From assembly GCA_002304505.1 (NCBI GenBank), contig NCEH01000007.1, positions 1-48,296 of the forward strand: a stretch of DNA of 48,296 bases, read 5' to 3'. The notes below the pieces were generated by a model that saw only the letters and a list, made by a program, of their open reading frames with translations, searched no databases and had not been told where the DNA came from. Origin of the DNA: Rhizobiales bacterium 32-66-11 (GTDB lineage Bacteria; Pseudomonadota; Alphaproteobacteria; Rhizobiales; Xanthobacteraceae). A program made the translations under genes and the position numbers. Below, one piece after another: positions 15,718 through 25,779 of this stretch (its first letter is position 1; the number at the start of each line of letters is the position of its first letter).

Positions 15718-17604
15718 AGCTGGCAAGGCCGTCGGCAGGCGCTCGACATCGGGAAAGATTGCATAGGCACCCCTGCCGAAGATATAGGGGAAATAATCCC
15801 GTGCCTCCTCGTCCACGGTTACGCCGAACACGCGGATGCCGGCCTTGCGCGCCTCGCGGATGGCGACGCGCGTGTCCTCGATGCCGTAGCGACCCTCATA
15901 GTGGTCGATATCGTTCGGCTTGCCGTCGGTCAGCAGTAGCAGCAGGCGGTGCCGGTGCGGGCGTTCGCCCAGCGCCTTCGTTACATGGCGCACCGCGGCG
16001 CCCATGCGGGTGTATTGACCGGGCTTCAGCGCCTCGATGCGCCGGATGACGACGGGATTCAGCTCCTCTTCGAACCGCTTGACCGTCGCGACGGTCACGT
16101 TCGTCCGCTTGCGGGAGGTGAAGGTGTAGATGGCATGCTCGTCGCCGCAGGCCGTCAGCCCGTGAGTGAGCGCGAGCAGTGCGCCTTTCTCTACGTCCAG
16201 CACCCGATGGCCGCCGAGATAGGCGTCGGTCGACAGCGAGACATCCATGAGCACGGCCATCGACAGATCGCGCTCGACTGCCCGCGCACTGGTGAACACG
16301 CATTCCGAGCCCGGGCCGCCGGCATGGCGGTCCGTCACATCCCGCACCAGTGCGGAGAGGTCCAGTTCGTCACCGTCCGGCTGGCCGTGCAGGAACAGGC
16401 GTCGCGGGCGTAGCGCCTCGAACTGCCGTTTCACCTGCTGGATGCGTCGGCGCGTGAGCGCGTCGGGCGTCCAGTCCTCGCCTTCCTCAGATGCGAGCGG
16501 CGCGAACACGAGGCAATGGTCGGGCTGATGGGCCTGTCGTTTCCAGTTCCATTCGGGATAGGTGATGCCACTCGTCAAGGCAGTGCCTTCGGCATCGGCG
16601 ACGGCGAGGTCAAGATCCATCTTTAGCCGCGTCGCCGCGCGCTTGCGGTTGGAACTGACGGTGAGTTCGGGCAGATCCTGCGCCGCCTGCCTGGCACCTT
16701 CCTCGTTATCGTCGTCGACCTTGCGGTTGACATTGACCATCTCGGAAATGCTGAAGATCGTCTCGAAGCGATGGAACACCAGCGGATCGCCACGATCGCT
16801 CTGGTCGGCGTCGCGGCGCGTCGCGCGTCGGCGCTTGGCTATGGCCGCGACCGCCCTTCCTTCGGATTCGTCGCCGTCGTCTGGCCTTGTCGAGGTCACG
16901 TCCAGGTACACTTCCCCGAAGAGCGGTATCGGCAGATAGGTTCTGTAGCCGTGCGGTGCCGCGAGCTGGCCGATCGCCGATCCCTCGTCTTCGACAAGCC
17001 CGACGAAGTGCTCCCCGCGCGCGCGTTCGTCGCCGAGCACATAGCGGATGGCGGCCTCGATATCGGCTTCACAGCGCGGCAAAACCCGCTGAGGCCGAGC
17101 CTTCAGCGTCGCCTCGCACAGCCGGCGATATATCCTGCCGAGACCGGGCCATGCCGCCAGCGTCGCCCGTGTGGTGGCGATGGCGGTCCGCAGGCGATAC
17201 AGATCGGCGCGCAGCGGATCATCATCCCGGCCCCCGGACGGAACAGCATGGGCGAACCAGCCGACCAGCCATTCATAGAGCGCCTCATTGTCCTTTCGCG
17301 CGGGGAACATGTCGATGACGCTGGGCAGCCGCAGCGTCGTCGCGTCCAGAACCGGCAGGTCCATCTTCTCGACGCCGAGCCCGACCTTTTGCGCGAAGCT
17401 GAGGCGGTGCGGCGAAACCAGATGCGCGCTCTCGGCAAGCCGTATCGCGCCACTGCCGCCGAAGGCGCGGTACATGACGCCGAGGCGGGTGCGCATCGCC
17501 TCGAGCGACACCGCGGCTTCGGTGTGGTGGCCATAGGTGCTCACCCCGCCGACTAGACGATGCCAGAACAGGCCGACGGTCTCCTCGGGTTCGAACAGCG
17601 ACAT
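15694..17604 (-). CDS. norD: NorD, VWA-domain nitric oxide reductase activation protein
   Basis: A 636-residue protein needed, with NorQ, to activate NO reductase. The C-terminal von Willebrand A domain carries the MIDAS motif DVSLS near residue 450 (LMDVSLSTDAYLGG) and the LLLLTDGKPNDIDHYEGRYGIEDTR segment typical of NorD. The N-terminal part is large and helical (SLFEPEETVGLFWHRLVG). Its start lies eight bases after the norQ stop. It ends within the nnrS relic on the other strand. No norE or norF is seen beside it. Confidence 0.95.
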   Translation of the reverse strand: MSLFEPEETVGLFWHRLVGGVSTYGHHTEAAVSLEAMRTRLGVMYRAFGGSGAIRLAESAHLVSPHRLSFAQKVGLGVEKMDLPVLDATTLRLPSVIDMFPARKDNEALYEWLVGWFAHAVPSGGRDDDPLRADLYRLRTAIATTRATLAAWPGLGRIYRRLCEATLKARPQRVLPRCEADIEAAIRYVLGDERARGEHFVGLVEDEGSAIGQLAAPHGYRTYLPIPLFGEVYLDVTSTRPDDGDESEGRAVAAIAKRRRATRRDADQSDRGDPLVFHRFETIFSISEMVNVNRKVDDDNEEGARQAAQDLPELTVSSNRKRAATRLKMDLDLAVADAEGTALTSGITYPEWNWKRQAHQPDHCLVFAPLASEEGEDWTPDALTRRRIQQVKRQFEALRPRRLFLHGQPDGDELDLSALVRDVTDRHAGGPGSECVFTSARAVERDLSMAVLMDVSLSTDAYLGGHRVLDVEKGALLALTHGLTACGDEHAIYTFTSRKRTNVTVATVKRFEEELNPVVIRRIEALKPGQYTRMGAAVRHVTKALGERPHRHRLLLLLTDGKPNDIDHYEGRYGIEDTRVAIREARKAGIRVFGVTVDEEARDYFPYIFGRGAYAIFPDVERLPTALPAIYRQIVR

Positions 17605-17611
17605 GGCACGC

Positions 17612-18427
17612 CTATCCGAGTGCGATGTCGGCGACCCGTGCGAGCGCCTTCATGATTTCGGGATCGTCGGTCAGTGGCTGCAGAAGCGCCGCCTCGATGG
17701 CCGCATCCGGCTTCATCCCATCGCGTATGAGGCTGGCGCAATAGACCACCAAGCGGGTCGAGGCCCCCTCTTCCAGGTCCTGTCCCTTGAGGTCGCGCAA
17801 CGCGTTCGCCACGCGCACCAGAGGTACGCAGCGGTCCCGCGCAAGACCGCTCTCGCACGCGACGATGGCGGCTTCCTCGTCGGGCTTTGGAAAGCCGAAC
17901 TCGATGGCGAGGAAACGCTGGCGGGTGCTGGGCTTCAGCGTCTTGAGCACGTTCTGGTAGCCGGGATTGTAGGAGACCACGAGCATGAATTCCGGCGGCG
18001 CCTCGAGGAGTTCGCCGGTGCGCTCCAGCGGCAGCATGCGACGGTCGTCGGTGACGGGGTGGAGCACGACAGTGACATCCTTGCGCGCCTCCACCACCTC
18101 ATCGAGATAGACGATGGCGCCCTCGCGGATCGCACGGGTCAGCGGGCCATCGACCCACACCGTCTCGCCGCCCTTGAGCAGATAGCGGCCGGTAAGATCG
18201 GCGGCGGTCAGGTCGTCATGGCAGGACACGGTGTAGAGCCTGCGGCCGAGCCGGGCGGCCATGTGGGCGACGAAGCGGGTCTTGCCGCATCCGGTCGGCC
18301 CCTTCAGCAGCAGCGGGAGCTGATTGCGATAGGCGCGCTCGAACAGGGCGCATTCATCGCCTGAGGGCGCGTAGTGGGGGACGGCGTCCGTCACGGGCGA
18401 GGAGGCGGCATGAACAAGGGTTGGCAT
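17612..18427 (-). CDS. norQ: NorQ, MoxR-type AAA+ ATPase
   Basis: A 271-residue AAA+ ATPase that with NorD inserts the non-heme iron (FeB) into NorB. Walker A is GPTGCGKT (about residues 43-50), Walker B is IVYLDEV, and the NorQ/CbbQ text DLTGRYLLKGGETVWVDGPLTRA and VVSYNPGYQ are present. The ATG at 18427 is chosen because GGAG lies eight bases before it; a GTG nine bases upstream also opens the frame. The gap to norB is 85 bases, with no regulatory site seen. Confidence 0.95.
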   Translation of the reverse strand: MPTLVHAASSPVTDAVPHYAPSGDECALFERAYRNQLPLLLKGPTGCGKTRFVAHMAARLGRRLYTVSCHDDLTAADLTGRYLLKGGETVWVDGPLTRAIREGAIVYLDEVVEARKDVTVVLHPVTDDRRMLPLERTGELLEAPPEFMLVVSYNPGYQNVLKTLKPSTRQRFLAIEFGFPKPDEEAAIVACESGLARDRCVPLVRVANALRDLKGQDLEEGASTRLVVYCASLIRDGMKPDAAIEAALLQPLTDDPEIMKALARVADIALG

Positions 18428-18512
18428 GGTTATCACTCCGGCGACCCTCGGGCCGCGTGCGTCGAAAAGGGGACCGGGCGGAACGAACCGCCTGGTGGAG
18501 TGTGGTATCGCG

Positions 18513-19859
18513 TCATTCGGCCGGCTGGAGGGCGCTGGTTGTCGCGGGTTTCGGCTCCCTTACCGGCCCGAACACTGACCAGAGGAACATGACTACGGAG
18601 ATGGCCACGAGTACCCCCGAACCCAGGCGGATCCAGTAGAACAGCGCGAGCTGGTCCTGCACTTCCATGTAGGACTGGCCCATCACCCGCTGGAGCTGGA
18701 TCTGCACCACGCCGGCGAAGGTCAGCGCGAAGGTCATGATGGTCATGGCCGACGTCATCAGCCAGAACGAGGCGATGTTGAGCGCCTGATTGTAGGGTGC
18801 GCGGCCGCGCAGATAGGGCATCGCATAGGTGATGAGCGCGAGGTTCAGCATCACATAGGCGCCGAAGAAGGCCAGATGCCCGTGCGCCGCGGTGAGCTGC
18901 GTACCGTGGCTGTAGTAGTTGACACTCGACAGCGTGTGCAGGAAGCCCCAGATGCCGGCGCCGAAGAACGCACCGATGGTGCAGCCGATGGACCAAAGCA
19001 TGGCGGCACGGTTCGGGTGGTCGCGACGTCCCTTCCAGACCATCGCGAAGGCGAAGATCACCATCGCGAAGAAGGGCGCAATTTCCAGCGAGGAGAAGAT
19101 CGATCCGACCCACTGCCAGTAACCGGGCGCACCGATCCAGTAGTAGTGGTGGCCGGTGCCCAGCAGCCCAGAGAACAGGGCTAGGCCCACTATCGAGTAG
19201 AGCCACTTCTCGATCACCTCGCGGTCGACACCGGTCATCTTGATCATCAGGAAGGCGAGGACGGAGGCCATTACCAGCTCCCACACGCCCTCGACCCAGA
19301 GATGGACGATGTACCACCAGTAAAGCTTGTCGACGGCAATGTTGTGCGGTTCGTAGAAGGCGAACAGCCAGAACAGCGCAATGCCCCACAGACCCAGCAA
19401 CAGGACGCTGGTGACGGCGGTTTTCCGCCCCTTCAGCACCGTCATGGACACATTGTAGAGGAAGATGAGTGCAACCACGACGATCGCGACCTTGATCCAC
19501 AGCGGCTGCTCGAGGAATTCACGCCCCTCATGGACACGCAGCGTGTAGCCGCCGACCGCCGCCAGTGCCCCGAACATCAGCAGGCCGAGTTGCACATAAG
19601 CGAGGAGGGGACTCTCGATGTCGCGTTCCGCCTCCTCGGGCACGAGATAATAGGCGCAACCGAAGAAGCCCATCAGCAGCCACACGATTAACGCGTTGGT
19701 GTGGATCATACGGATGATGTTGAAAGGCAGCAGGTCCGCCAACACGTTCGGCAGCACATAGACCGTGCCGGCCAGACCGCCGGCGAAGATCTGCACGACG
19801 AACAGTAGCATTGCACAGGTGAAGTACCAGTACGCTACCTTCTGGGATGCGTATTTCAT
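18513..19859 (-). CDS. norB: Nitric oxide reductase large subunit NorB (cNOR)
   Basis: Membrane heme b/heme b3-FeB enzyme that reduces NO to N2O; 448 residues, twelve predicted membrane helices. Ligands line up with the Pseudomonas enzyme: His53 and His328 for heme b, His326 for heme b3, and His186, His237 and His238 for FeB, with the essential glutamates at 190 and 194 (HLWVEGVWE). There is no N-terminal quinol-oxidase extension, so it is the cytochrome c type, agreeing with norC next door. It is separated from norC by 12 bases. Confidence 0.97.
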   Translation of the reverse strand: MKYASQKVAYWYFTCAMLLFVVQIFAGGLAGTVYVLPNVLADLLPFNIIRMIHTNALIVWLLMGFFGCAYYLVPEEAERDIESPLLAYVQLGLLMFGALAAVGGYTLRVHEGREFLEQPLWIKVAIVVVALIFLYNVSMTVLKGRKTAVTSVLLLGLWGIALFWLFAFYEPHNIAVDKLYWWYIVHLWVEGVWELVMASVLAFLMIKMTGVDREVIEKWLYSIVGLALFSGLLGTGHHYYWIGAPGYWQWVGSIFSSLEIAPFFAMVIFAFAMVWKGRRDHPNRAAMLWSIGCTIGAFFGAGIWGFLHTLSSVNYYSHGTQLTAAHGHLAFFGAYVMLNLALITYAMPYLRGRAPYNQALNIASFWLMTSAMTIMTFALTFAGVVQIQLQRVMGQSYMEVQDQLALFYWIRLGSGVLVAISVVMFLWSVFGPVREPKPATTSALQPAE

Positions 19860-19871
19860 TAGTTCCCTCCC

Positions 19872-20324
19872 TCAGCCGGCGTCGTTGGGCGGCCATTTCT
19901 GGGTATTGATGCGGCTAGTCCATTCGAGGAAATCGACGAGATCGTTGAGTTCCTGGTCGGTCAGGTCGAAATGCGGCATCTGGCGCCGGCCCTCGATCCC
20001 GGTCGGCATGGACTGGATCCAGGCGATCAGCCCCTCGCGGGCGGCCTTCGGATCATCCTTGCCGCCATAGCGCACCCAAACATTGCCGAGTTCGGGCGCG
20101 AAATAGGCGCCCTCGCCAAGCAGGGTATGACAATTGATGCAGGCGTTCTTTTCCCACACATGCTTGCCGCGAATGACGTTCTCATTGAGCGTTGCGCTGT
20201 CAGTCGAAATGTTGACCATGTACCAGTGGCTATGTGCGGTCAGCGCCACAAATACCACGAAGAAAAAGATGGAGCCGCCATAGAAGATGTTCCGGGCAGC
20301 CGATTTGGTGAAGCGTTCGCTCAT
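19872..20324 (-). CDS. norC: Nitric oxide reductase cytochrome c subunit NorC
   Basis: A 150-residue membrane-anchored monoheme cytochrome c that delivers electrons to NorB. One N-terminal membrane helix (about residues 14-32) is followed by the heme motif Cys62-x-x-Cys65-His66 (ACINCHTLLGEGAYFAPELGNVW) and the RRQMPHFDL methionine ligand region. The start MSERFTKSAARNIFYGG is typical of NorC; frames opening further upstream are not. It heads norCBQD, with a regulatory site 106 bases upstream at 20424-20437. Confidence 0.96.
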   Translation of the reverse strand: MSERFTKSAARNIFYGGSIFFFVVFVALTAHSHWYMVNISTDSATLNENVIRGKHVWEKNACINCHTLLGEGAYFAPELGNVWVRYGGKDDPKAAREGLIAWIQSMPTGIEGRRQMPHFDLTDQELNDLVDFLEWTSRINTQKWPPNDAG

Positions 20325-20423
20325 GGGGCCAGGCCCCTCGATGTAATCGGCATGATGTCTCCCCATTATTCCAGCCGATGCCGCGTATTGCACTCCTTCT
20401 AAGGGAGCCACGGGCAACGAACG

Positions 20424-20437
20424 TTGTCGGGGAACAA
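20424..20437. promoter_or_regulatory. NnrR/Dnr-type box upstream of norCBQD
   Basis: TTGTCGGGGAACAA, centre 106 bases before the norC start. If it acts at -41.5 the transcript leader would be about 65 bases. Confidence 0.78.
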
Positions 20438-20555
20438 ACTTTCGGGCTCCGGGGTCCGGGCTTTTAGCCGCCTCACGGCCGAAACGTCATGGCCGTCACC
20501 GGAGAAGCCCACCTCCCGGTTCCAAATTCGCGCAAGGGCGGTCGATCCGCCTGCG

Positions 20556-21440
20556 TCAGGGCTGGCGCTTCTGTTCTCCCGGCGCGGACACGGTACGCAA
20601 TACCGACAAAGTGCGGATCAGCCCGCCAGCATAGGTTTGCGCGCGTTCGCGCATCGCTTCCCTCTTCTCTCGCTCCGCGAGGTCGAGATAGGCGTCCAGC
20701 AGCAACTCGCACAGCACCACGGCCCGCTCCGGGACGACAAGCAATGGTCTCGGCAGGCGGCGGTCATCTCGAAAAGGCTCCTTCGCCATTCCGGCCGCAC
20801 GCTCGCGCGCCTGCTGAGCCAGAAGCGGCAAAGGTTCGGCAACCTGCCATGCCGCCCCTTGCGGATGCGATGCGACGGCGTCGATGAGTTCGGCGAGCCG
20901 GCTTTCGAGTGCCGGCAGGTCCCGCTCGTCCTGCGCGCCGCTGCGCCGGCCGTCATGGAACGCACGCCGACGCTCCCGCCGGAGGGTCGCGACATGTCCC
21001 AATTCCTCATTGGCCATTCGTTCGGCCGCCTGCCGGATCATCGTGGTAGGCGCATGCGCCGCCACATAGGTCCAGAAGGCAAAGGCGCACTCCTCGTTGC
21101 GAACCGCTATCGAGAAAGCCCGATACGAGGTCAGCATCTCCGGCGCGACGAAGCTCGCGCCTTCATCGTCGAACAGGCCAGAGGCGGGCGGTTGCTGCGC
21201 GGGTAGAATCAATGCTCCGGGCGCGGCAGCCTTAGACCACTCGTCCACCTGCCCCAGATGCCCTAGTTCCTCCGCCACGAGCGCGTCGAAAACTTGAGCA
21301 AGGTCCGGCCGACCTTCCGCGCGCATCCGCGTCGCCAGGTTGCGATAGCCCGCTACTGCCTCTCGTTCCATGGTTGCAGCGGTCGCCAGCAATTCCAGCA
21401 TGGATTCGATGGCCTGCGGCTCAGCCTTCAGCCTCGACAT
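20556..21440 (-). CDS. Ferritin-like (rubrerythrin-type) di-iron domain protein
   Basis: A 294-residue soluble protein. The first ~150 residues carry a four-helix ferritin-like di-iron pattern in two halves: EREAVAGYR with AEELGH, then RNEECAFAFWTY with NEELGH. The second half is helical, basic and without a recognised motif. The ATG at 21440 is preceded at good distance by AAGGGA; an ATG five codons upstream is less well placed. It is divergent from nosR across a 132-base gap holding one shared regulatory site, so co-expression with N2O reductase is likely. The function is not established: iron storage, peroxide or NO protection are possible. Confidence 0.8.
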   Translation of the reverse strand: MSRLKAEPQAIESMLELLATAATMEREAVAGYRNLATRMRAEGRPDLAQVFDALVAEELGHLGQVDEWSKAAAPGALILPAQQPPASGLFDDEGASFVAPEMLTSYRAFSIAVRNEECAFAFWTYVAAHAPTTMIRQAAERMANEELGHVATLRRERRRAFHDGRRSGAQDERDLPALESRLAELIDAVASHPQGAAWQVAEPLPLLAQQARERAAGMAKEPFRDDRRLPRPLLVVPERAVVLCELLLDAYLDLAEREKREAMRERAQTYAGGLIRTLSVLRTVSAPGEQKRQP

Positions 21441-21493
21441 GGCAGATCCCTTCATTGCCCGCAGACATCTTCCACGGAATGCGGGCGCGTTGT

Positions 21494-21507
21494 TTGTTCC
21501 ATCGCAA
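21494..21507. promoter_or_regulatory. NnrR/Dnr-type box between nosR and the ferritin-like gene
   Basis: TTGTTCCATCGCAA, centre 72 bases before nosR and 60 before the divergent ferritin-like gene, so it may control both. Confidence 0.77.
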
Positions 21508-21572
21508 CGACCGCGGCAGCCGCCTCCCTATTGTTCGCGTCGAACCCGGCCCCTGGCGGACAGAAACGGAAG

Positions 21573-23828
21573 ATGCGGGAAAACGCACTTATTAGGCGCC
21601 TCTCGGTGTTCGCACGGCTTCTGATCATCGCTGTCCTTGGCATGACAGCGCTCACTGTTGAGGTCCGTGCGGCTGGCCGGCTCGCTGAGTTCCTGCCAAA
21701 GGCGCAGCCGGGAGAGCTGTTCGAGGGAGCTGACCGCTTCGGCGCACCGACCGGCGAGCCCGCGCTCGCCCCGGTCTATCGGGGCGCCGAGCAAGTCGGC
21801 TATGTATATCTGAACTCGGACGTCACCAGCGCGGTCGGCTATTCCGGCAAGCCCATCCACATTCTGGTCGGCATCGACAAGGCCGGGGTGGTGCGCGGCA
21901 TCAAACTGGTGGAGCACCATGAGCCGATCGTGCTCATCGGCATTCCCCAGGCCAAGGTGATAGCGGCACTGAACGCGGTGATCGGCAAGGATCTCGGACG
22001 TGTCGCGGCCGGCGTGGAACGCCCGCCGCAGGTCGACATAGTGAGCGGCGCCACGGTGACCGTACTGGTCATGGGCGACAGTGTGGTGCGCTCGGCAGTC
22101 AAGCTCATCCGCAGCAACCGGCTGGGCACGGCGGGCCCTTCCGCTTCTTCCACACCTGCCCTGGTGCGCAAGCTCGATCCAGCACAGACCGCGACCAGCG
22201 ATTGGCAAACCCTCATAGGCGACGGTTCGGTGCGCGGCCTGCGGCTGACGGTCGGCGAGGTGTCTGACGCTTTCCGCAAGGCAGGGCAGGACGCCGCCGC
22301 GCAGACGCCCGAAGCCCTCGACCCGCACGAACGCTTCATCGATCTCTATCTCGCCCCCGTCAGCGTGCCCGCGATCGGACGCAGTCTGCTCGGCGAGGAA
22401 GGCTATGAGCGGCTGCGCGCGCGGCTGAATCCAGGGCAATCCGCCATCCTCGTGGCCGGCGACGGCGCCTATTCCTTCAAGGGCTCAGGTTATGTGCGAG
22501 GCGGCATCTTCGATCGCATCGAGCTGCTGCAGGACGGCCAGGGCGTGCGATTCCGTGACCGCAACCACACCCGGCTGACGATGCTTGCCGCCGACGGTGC
22601 ACCGCAGCTTCGCGAAATTGCGCTGTTCGTGGTGCCCGCCGATTTCGCCTTCGACGTGACCGCGCCGTGGGAGCTGCAAATGCTCGTGCAGCGCAATGCC
22701 GGCGCGCGCGACAAGGCGGTGCTGCCCTATGAACTCGGCTACACCCTGCCCGATCGCTTCATCGCGGTCGAGCAGGTGCCCACGCCTGCCACGCCCGCGC
22801 CCGCCGCACCGGCCGCCGACCCGATGATGGAGGTCAGCCAGCCCTTGTGGGTGAGCATGTGGGAGATGAACCGCGTCTCCATCGCCATCACCCTCGCGGC
22901 GCTTCTGGTTCTCACGGTCATCTTCTTCTTCCAGGATTGGTTGGTGCGCCGCCCGAAGCTGTTCGGCTGGGTTCGTCGCTCCTATCTCCTGTTCACGCTG
23001 ATCTGGCTCGGCTGGTACGCCAACACGCAATTGTCGGTGGTCAATGTCCTGACTTTCACCAATTCGCTCGTCACCGGCTTCAACTGGGAACTCTTCCTCT
23101 CCGCACCACTGGTCTTCATTCTCTGGGCGGCGGTCGCGGCGGGTCTGCTGTTCTGGGGACGCGGGCCGTTCTGCGGTTGGCTGTGCCCGTTCGGCGCACT
23201 GCAGGAGCTCACCAACGCGCTCGCCCAATGGCTAAAGGTGCCGCAGATCAAGGTGCCGTGGGCGATCCATGAGCGCCTGTGGCCGATCAAGTACATCATC
23301 TTCCTCGGTCTGTTTGGCCTGTCCTTCTATTCGGTGGCGCTGGCCGAGATCTATGCCGAGGTCGAGCCCTTCAAGACGGCGATCATCCTGAAGTTCGCCC
23401 GGGAGTGGCCGTTCGTGCTGTTCGCACTGACGCTGCTCGCCGCAGGTCTCTTCATCGAGCGCTTCTACTGCCGCTATCTCTGCCCGCTCGGCGCCGCGCT
23501 CGCCATTCCCGGCCGCATCCGCATGTTCGAGTGGCTGAGGCGGTGGCCCGAATGCGGTTCGCCCTGCCAGCGCTGCGCCAAGGAATGCCCGGTGCAGTCG
23601 ATTCACCCGGAGGGGCAGATCAACGTCAATGAATGCATCTACTGCATGCATTGCCAGGAACTCTACCAGGACGACCACCGCTGCCCGCACATGATCCAGG
23701 TGCGGCTGAAGCGCGAGCGCTTCCAGGCCCTGTCCACTCCCGACGGAACGGCACCGGAGAGACCATCGAAACCCGCCAAGCGGCCTCCCGTCAAAAGCTC
23801 AGAAAACGTATCCGGCTCTCCCGCCTGA
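21573..23828 (+). CDS. nosR: NosR, membrane FMN/FeS protein for N2O reduction
   Basis: A 751-residue polytopic flavoprotein needed for nos expression and electron supply to NosZ. A signal-like helix is followed by a periplasmic FMN-binding domain ([28 protein letters not shown] text, then [15 protein letters not shown], whose SGAT threonine is the expected covalent FMN site). After about residue 420 come membrane helices and the cysteine pairs in [11 protein letters not shown] and [17 protein letters not shown]. The C-terminus has two [4Fe-4S] motifs ([15 protein letters not shown] and [20 protein letters not shown]). It starts at the ATG 21573, the first with a proper signal sequence. It precedes nosZ by 25 bases. 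Confidence 0.96.
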   Translation: MRENALIRRLSVFARLLIIAVLGMTALTVEVRAAGRLAEFLPKAQPGELFEGADRFGAPTGEPALAPVYRGAEQVGYVYLNSDVTSAVGYSGKPIHILVGIDKAGVVRGIKLVEHHEPIVLIGIPQAKVIAALNAVIGKDLGRVAAGVERPPQVDIVSGATVTVLVMGDSVVRSAVKLIRSNRLGTAGPSASSTPALVRKLDPAQTATSDWQTLIGDGSVRGLRLTVGEVSDAFRKAGQDAAAQTPEALDPHERFIDLYLAPVSVPAIGRSLLGEEGYERLRARLNPGQSAILVAGDGAYSFKGSGYVRGGIFDRIELLQDGQGVRFRDRNHTRLTMLAADGAPQLREIALFVVPADFAFDVTAPWELQMLVQRNAGARDKAVLPYELGYTLPDRFIAVEQVPTPATPAPAAPAADPMMEVSQPLWVSMWEMNRVSIAITLAALLVLTVIFFFQDWLVRRPKLFGWVRRSYLLFTLIWLGWYANTQLSVVNVLTFTNSLVTGFNWELFLSAPLVFILWAAVAAGLLFWGRGPFCGWLCPFGALQELTNALAQWLKVPQIKVPWAIHERLWPIKYIIFLGLFGLSFYSVALAEIYAEVEPFKTAIILKFAREWPFVLFALTLLAAGLFIERFYCRYLCPLGAALAIPGRIRMFEWLRRWPECGSPCQRCAKECPVQSIHPEGQINVNECIYCMHCQELYQDDHRCPHMIQVRLKRERFQALSTPDGTAPERPSKPAKRPPVKSSENVSGSPA

Positions 23829-23853
23829 CGCGACCCATACAGGAGACAGAGAC

Positions 23854-25779
23854 ATGTCGAACGACGAATCCCCCACTAGCCTGAACAGGCGCCAGCTCCT
23901 TGGCACTTCTGCAGTCGCAGCCGCCGCCGGCGTCACCAGCCTTGGCGGTGCGCTGGCAGTATCCGGGGGCGTCGCCACGCCCGCACAGGCGCAGGCCCAG
24001 TCGGCCGGCAAGCTGAAATACGAGGTGAAGCCCGGCGAGCTCGACGAATATTACGTGTTCGTCTCCGGCGGCCACAGCGGCGAACTGCGCGTGGTCGGTT
24101 TGCCCTCGATGCGCGAATTGACCCGCATCCCTGTCTTCAACCGCGAGAGCGCCACCGGCTGGGGCCAGACCAATGAAAGCCGCAAGGTGCTGACCGAGGG
24201 CCTGCTGCCGGAATCGCGAAAATTCCTCGCGGACAAGGGTGGCATCTACACCAATGGCGACCTGCACCATCCGCACCCGTCCTTTACCGACGGCAGCTAT
24301 GACGGTCGCTATCTCTTCGCCAACGACAAAGCCAACACCCGTGTCTGCCGCATCCGCCTCGACGTGATGCGCTGCGACAAGATCATCCAGCTGCCGAACC
24401 AGCACACGGTGCACGGCCTGCGCGTGCAGAAATATCCGAAGACCGGCTATGTGTTCTGCAACGGGGAGGATGGCGTACCGTTGCCGAACGACGGCTCGGT
24501 TCTGGACGATCCCAAGCAGTACCATTCGATCTTCAGCGCCGTGGACGGCGAGACCATGAAGGTTGCCTGGCAGGTCATCGTCGATGGCAACCTCGACAAT
24601 GTCGATGCCGACTACCAAGGCAAATACGCCTTCTCCACCTGCTATAATTCAGAAGGTGGCGTGAACCTCGCCGAGATGACGGCGAAGGATCAGGACTGGG
24701 TCGTCATCTTCAACCTGAAGCACATCGAGGAAGCGGTCGCCAAGGGCGACTTCAAGGAGATCGGCGGCGTGCCGGTGGTCGACGGGCGCCACGGCTCGGC
24801 CTTCACCCGCTACATCCCGGTCTCCAACGGCCCGCACGGCATGAACACCGCGCCCGATGGGATCCATGTGATGGCCAACGGCAAGCTGTCGCCGACCGTG
24901 ACCGTCTTCGACGTGCGCAAGTTCGACGACCTGTTCGCCGACAAGATCAAGCCGCGCGACACCGTGGTCGCCGAGCCTGAACTGGGTCTTGGGCCGCTGC
25001 ACACCGCTTTTGACGGTCGGGGCAACGCCTATACGACGCTGTTCATCGATAGCCAAATCTGCAAGTGGAACATCGAGGACGCCAAGCGCGCCTATACGGG
25101 GGCGAAGGTCAATCCGATCCGCCAGAAGCTCGATGTCCACTACCAGCCAGGCCACAACCACACCTCCATGGGCCAGACCAAGGACGCGGACGGCAAGTGG
25201 CTGATCTCGCTGAACAAGTTCTCCAAGGACCGCTATCTGAACGTCGGCCCTTTGAAGCCGGAGAACGACCAGCTCATCGACATTTCCGGCGAGGAGATGG
25301 TGCTGGTGCACGACAACCCCACCTTCGCCGAGCCTCATGACGCGACGATCGTCCACAATTCCAAGATCAACCCGATCAGTATCTGGGATCGCGACGATCC
25401 ATTCTTCGCTGATGCAGTTCAGCAGGCGAAAACCGACGGCGTCAATCTGCTCGAGGATTCAGAGGTCATCCGCGACGGCAACAAGGTGCGCGTCTACATG
25501 ACCTCCGCCGCTCCGGTTTTTGGGCTGGAGAGCTTTACCGTCAAGCAGGACGACGAAGTCACCGTCTATGTCACGAATATCGACGAGGTCGAGGATCTGA
25601 CGCACGGCTTCAGCATCATCAACTACGGCATCAACATGGAAGTCGCCCCGCAGGCCACCGCCTCCGTCACCTTCACGGCCAGCAAGCCCGGGGTCTGGTG
25701 GTACTACTGCTCGTGGTTCTGCCACGCCATGCACATGGAAATGAAGGGGCGCATGCTGGTCGAGCCGAAGGCCACGTGA
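23854..25779 (+). CDS. nosZ: Nitrous oxide reductase NosZ, clade I (Tat-exported)
   Basis: Periplasmic multicopper enzyme that reduces N2O to N2; 641 residues, full length. A twin-arginine signal is present ([17 protein letters not shown], Arg12-Arg13, cleavage near ATPAQAQAQ), which marks clade I. The beta-propeller that holds CuZ has its histidine segments ([49 protein letters not shown]). The C-terminal cupredoxin domain has the CuA motif [12 protein letters not shown] (about residues 619-630). A strong ribosome site (ACAGGAGACAGAG) precedes the ATG. No defects seen, so N2O reduction appears functional. Confidence 0.98.
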   Translation: MSNDESPTSLNRRQLLGTSAVAAAAGVTSLGGALAVSGGVATPAQAQAQSAGKLKYEVKPGELDEYYVFVSGGHSGELRVVGLPSMRELTRIPVFNRESATGWGQTNESRKVLTEGLLPESRKFLADKGGIYTNGDLHHPHPSFTDGSYDGRYLFANDKANTRVCRIRLDVMRCDKIIQLPNQHTVHGLRVQKYPKTGYVFCNGEDGVPLPNDGSVLDDPKQYHSIFSAVDGETMKVAWQVIVDGNLDNVDADYQGKYAFSTCYNSEGGVNLAEMTAKDQDWVVIFNLKHIEEAVAKGDFKEIGGVPVVDGRHGSAFTRYIPVSNGPHGMNTAPDGIHVMANGKLSPTVTVFDVRKFDDLFADKIKPRDTVVAEPELGLGPLHTAFDGRGNAYTTLFIDSQICKWNIEDAKRAYTGAKVNPIRQKLDVHYQPGHNHTSMGQTKDADGKWLISLNKFSKDRYLNVGPLKPENDQLIDISGEEMVLVHDNPTFAEPHDATIVHNSKINPISIWDRDDPFFADAVQQAKTDGVNLLEDSEVIRDGNKVRVYMTSAAPVFGLESFTVKQDDEVTVYVTNIDEVEDLTHGFSIINYGINMEVAPQATASVTFTASKPGVWWYYCSWFCHAMHMEMKGRMLVEPKAT

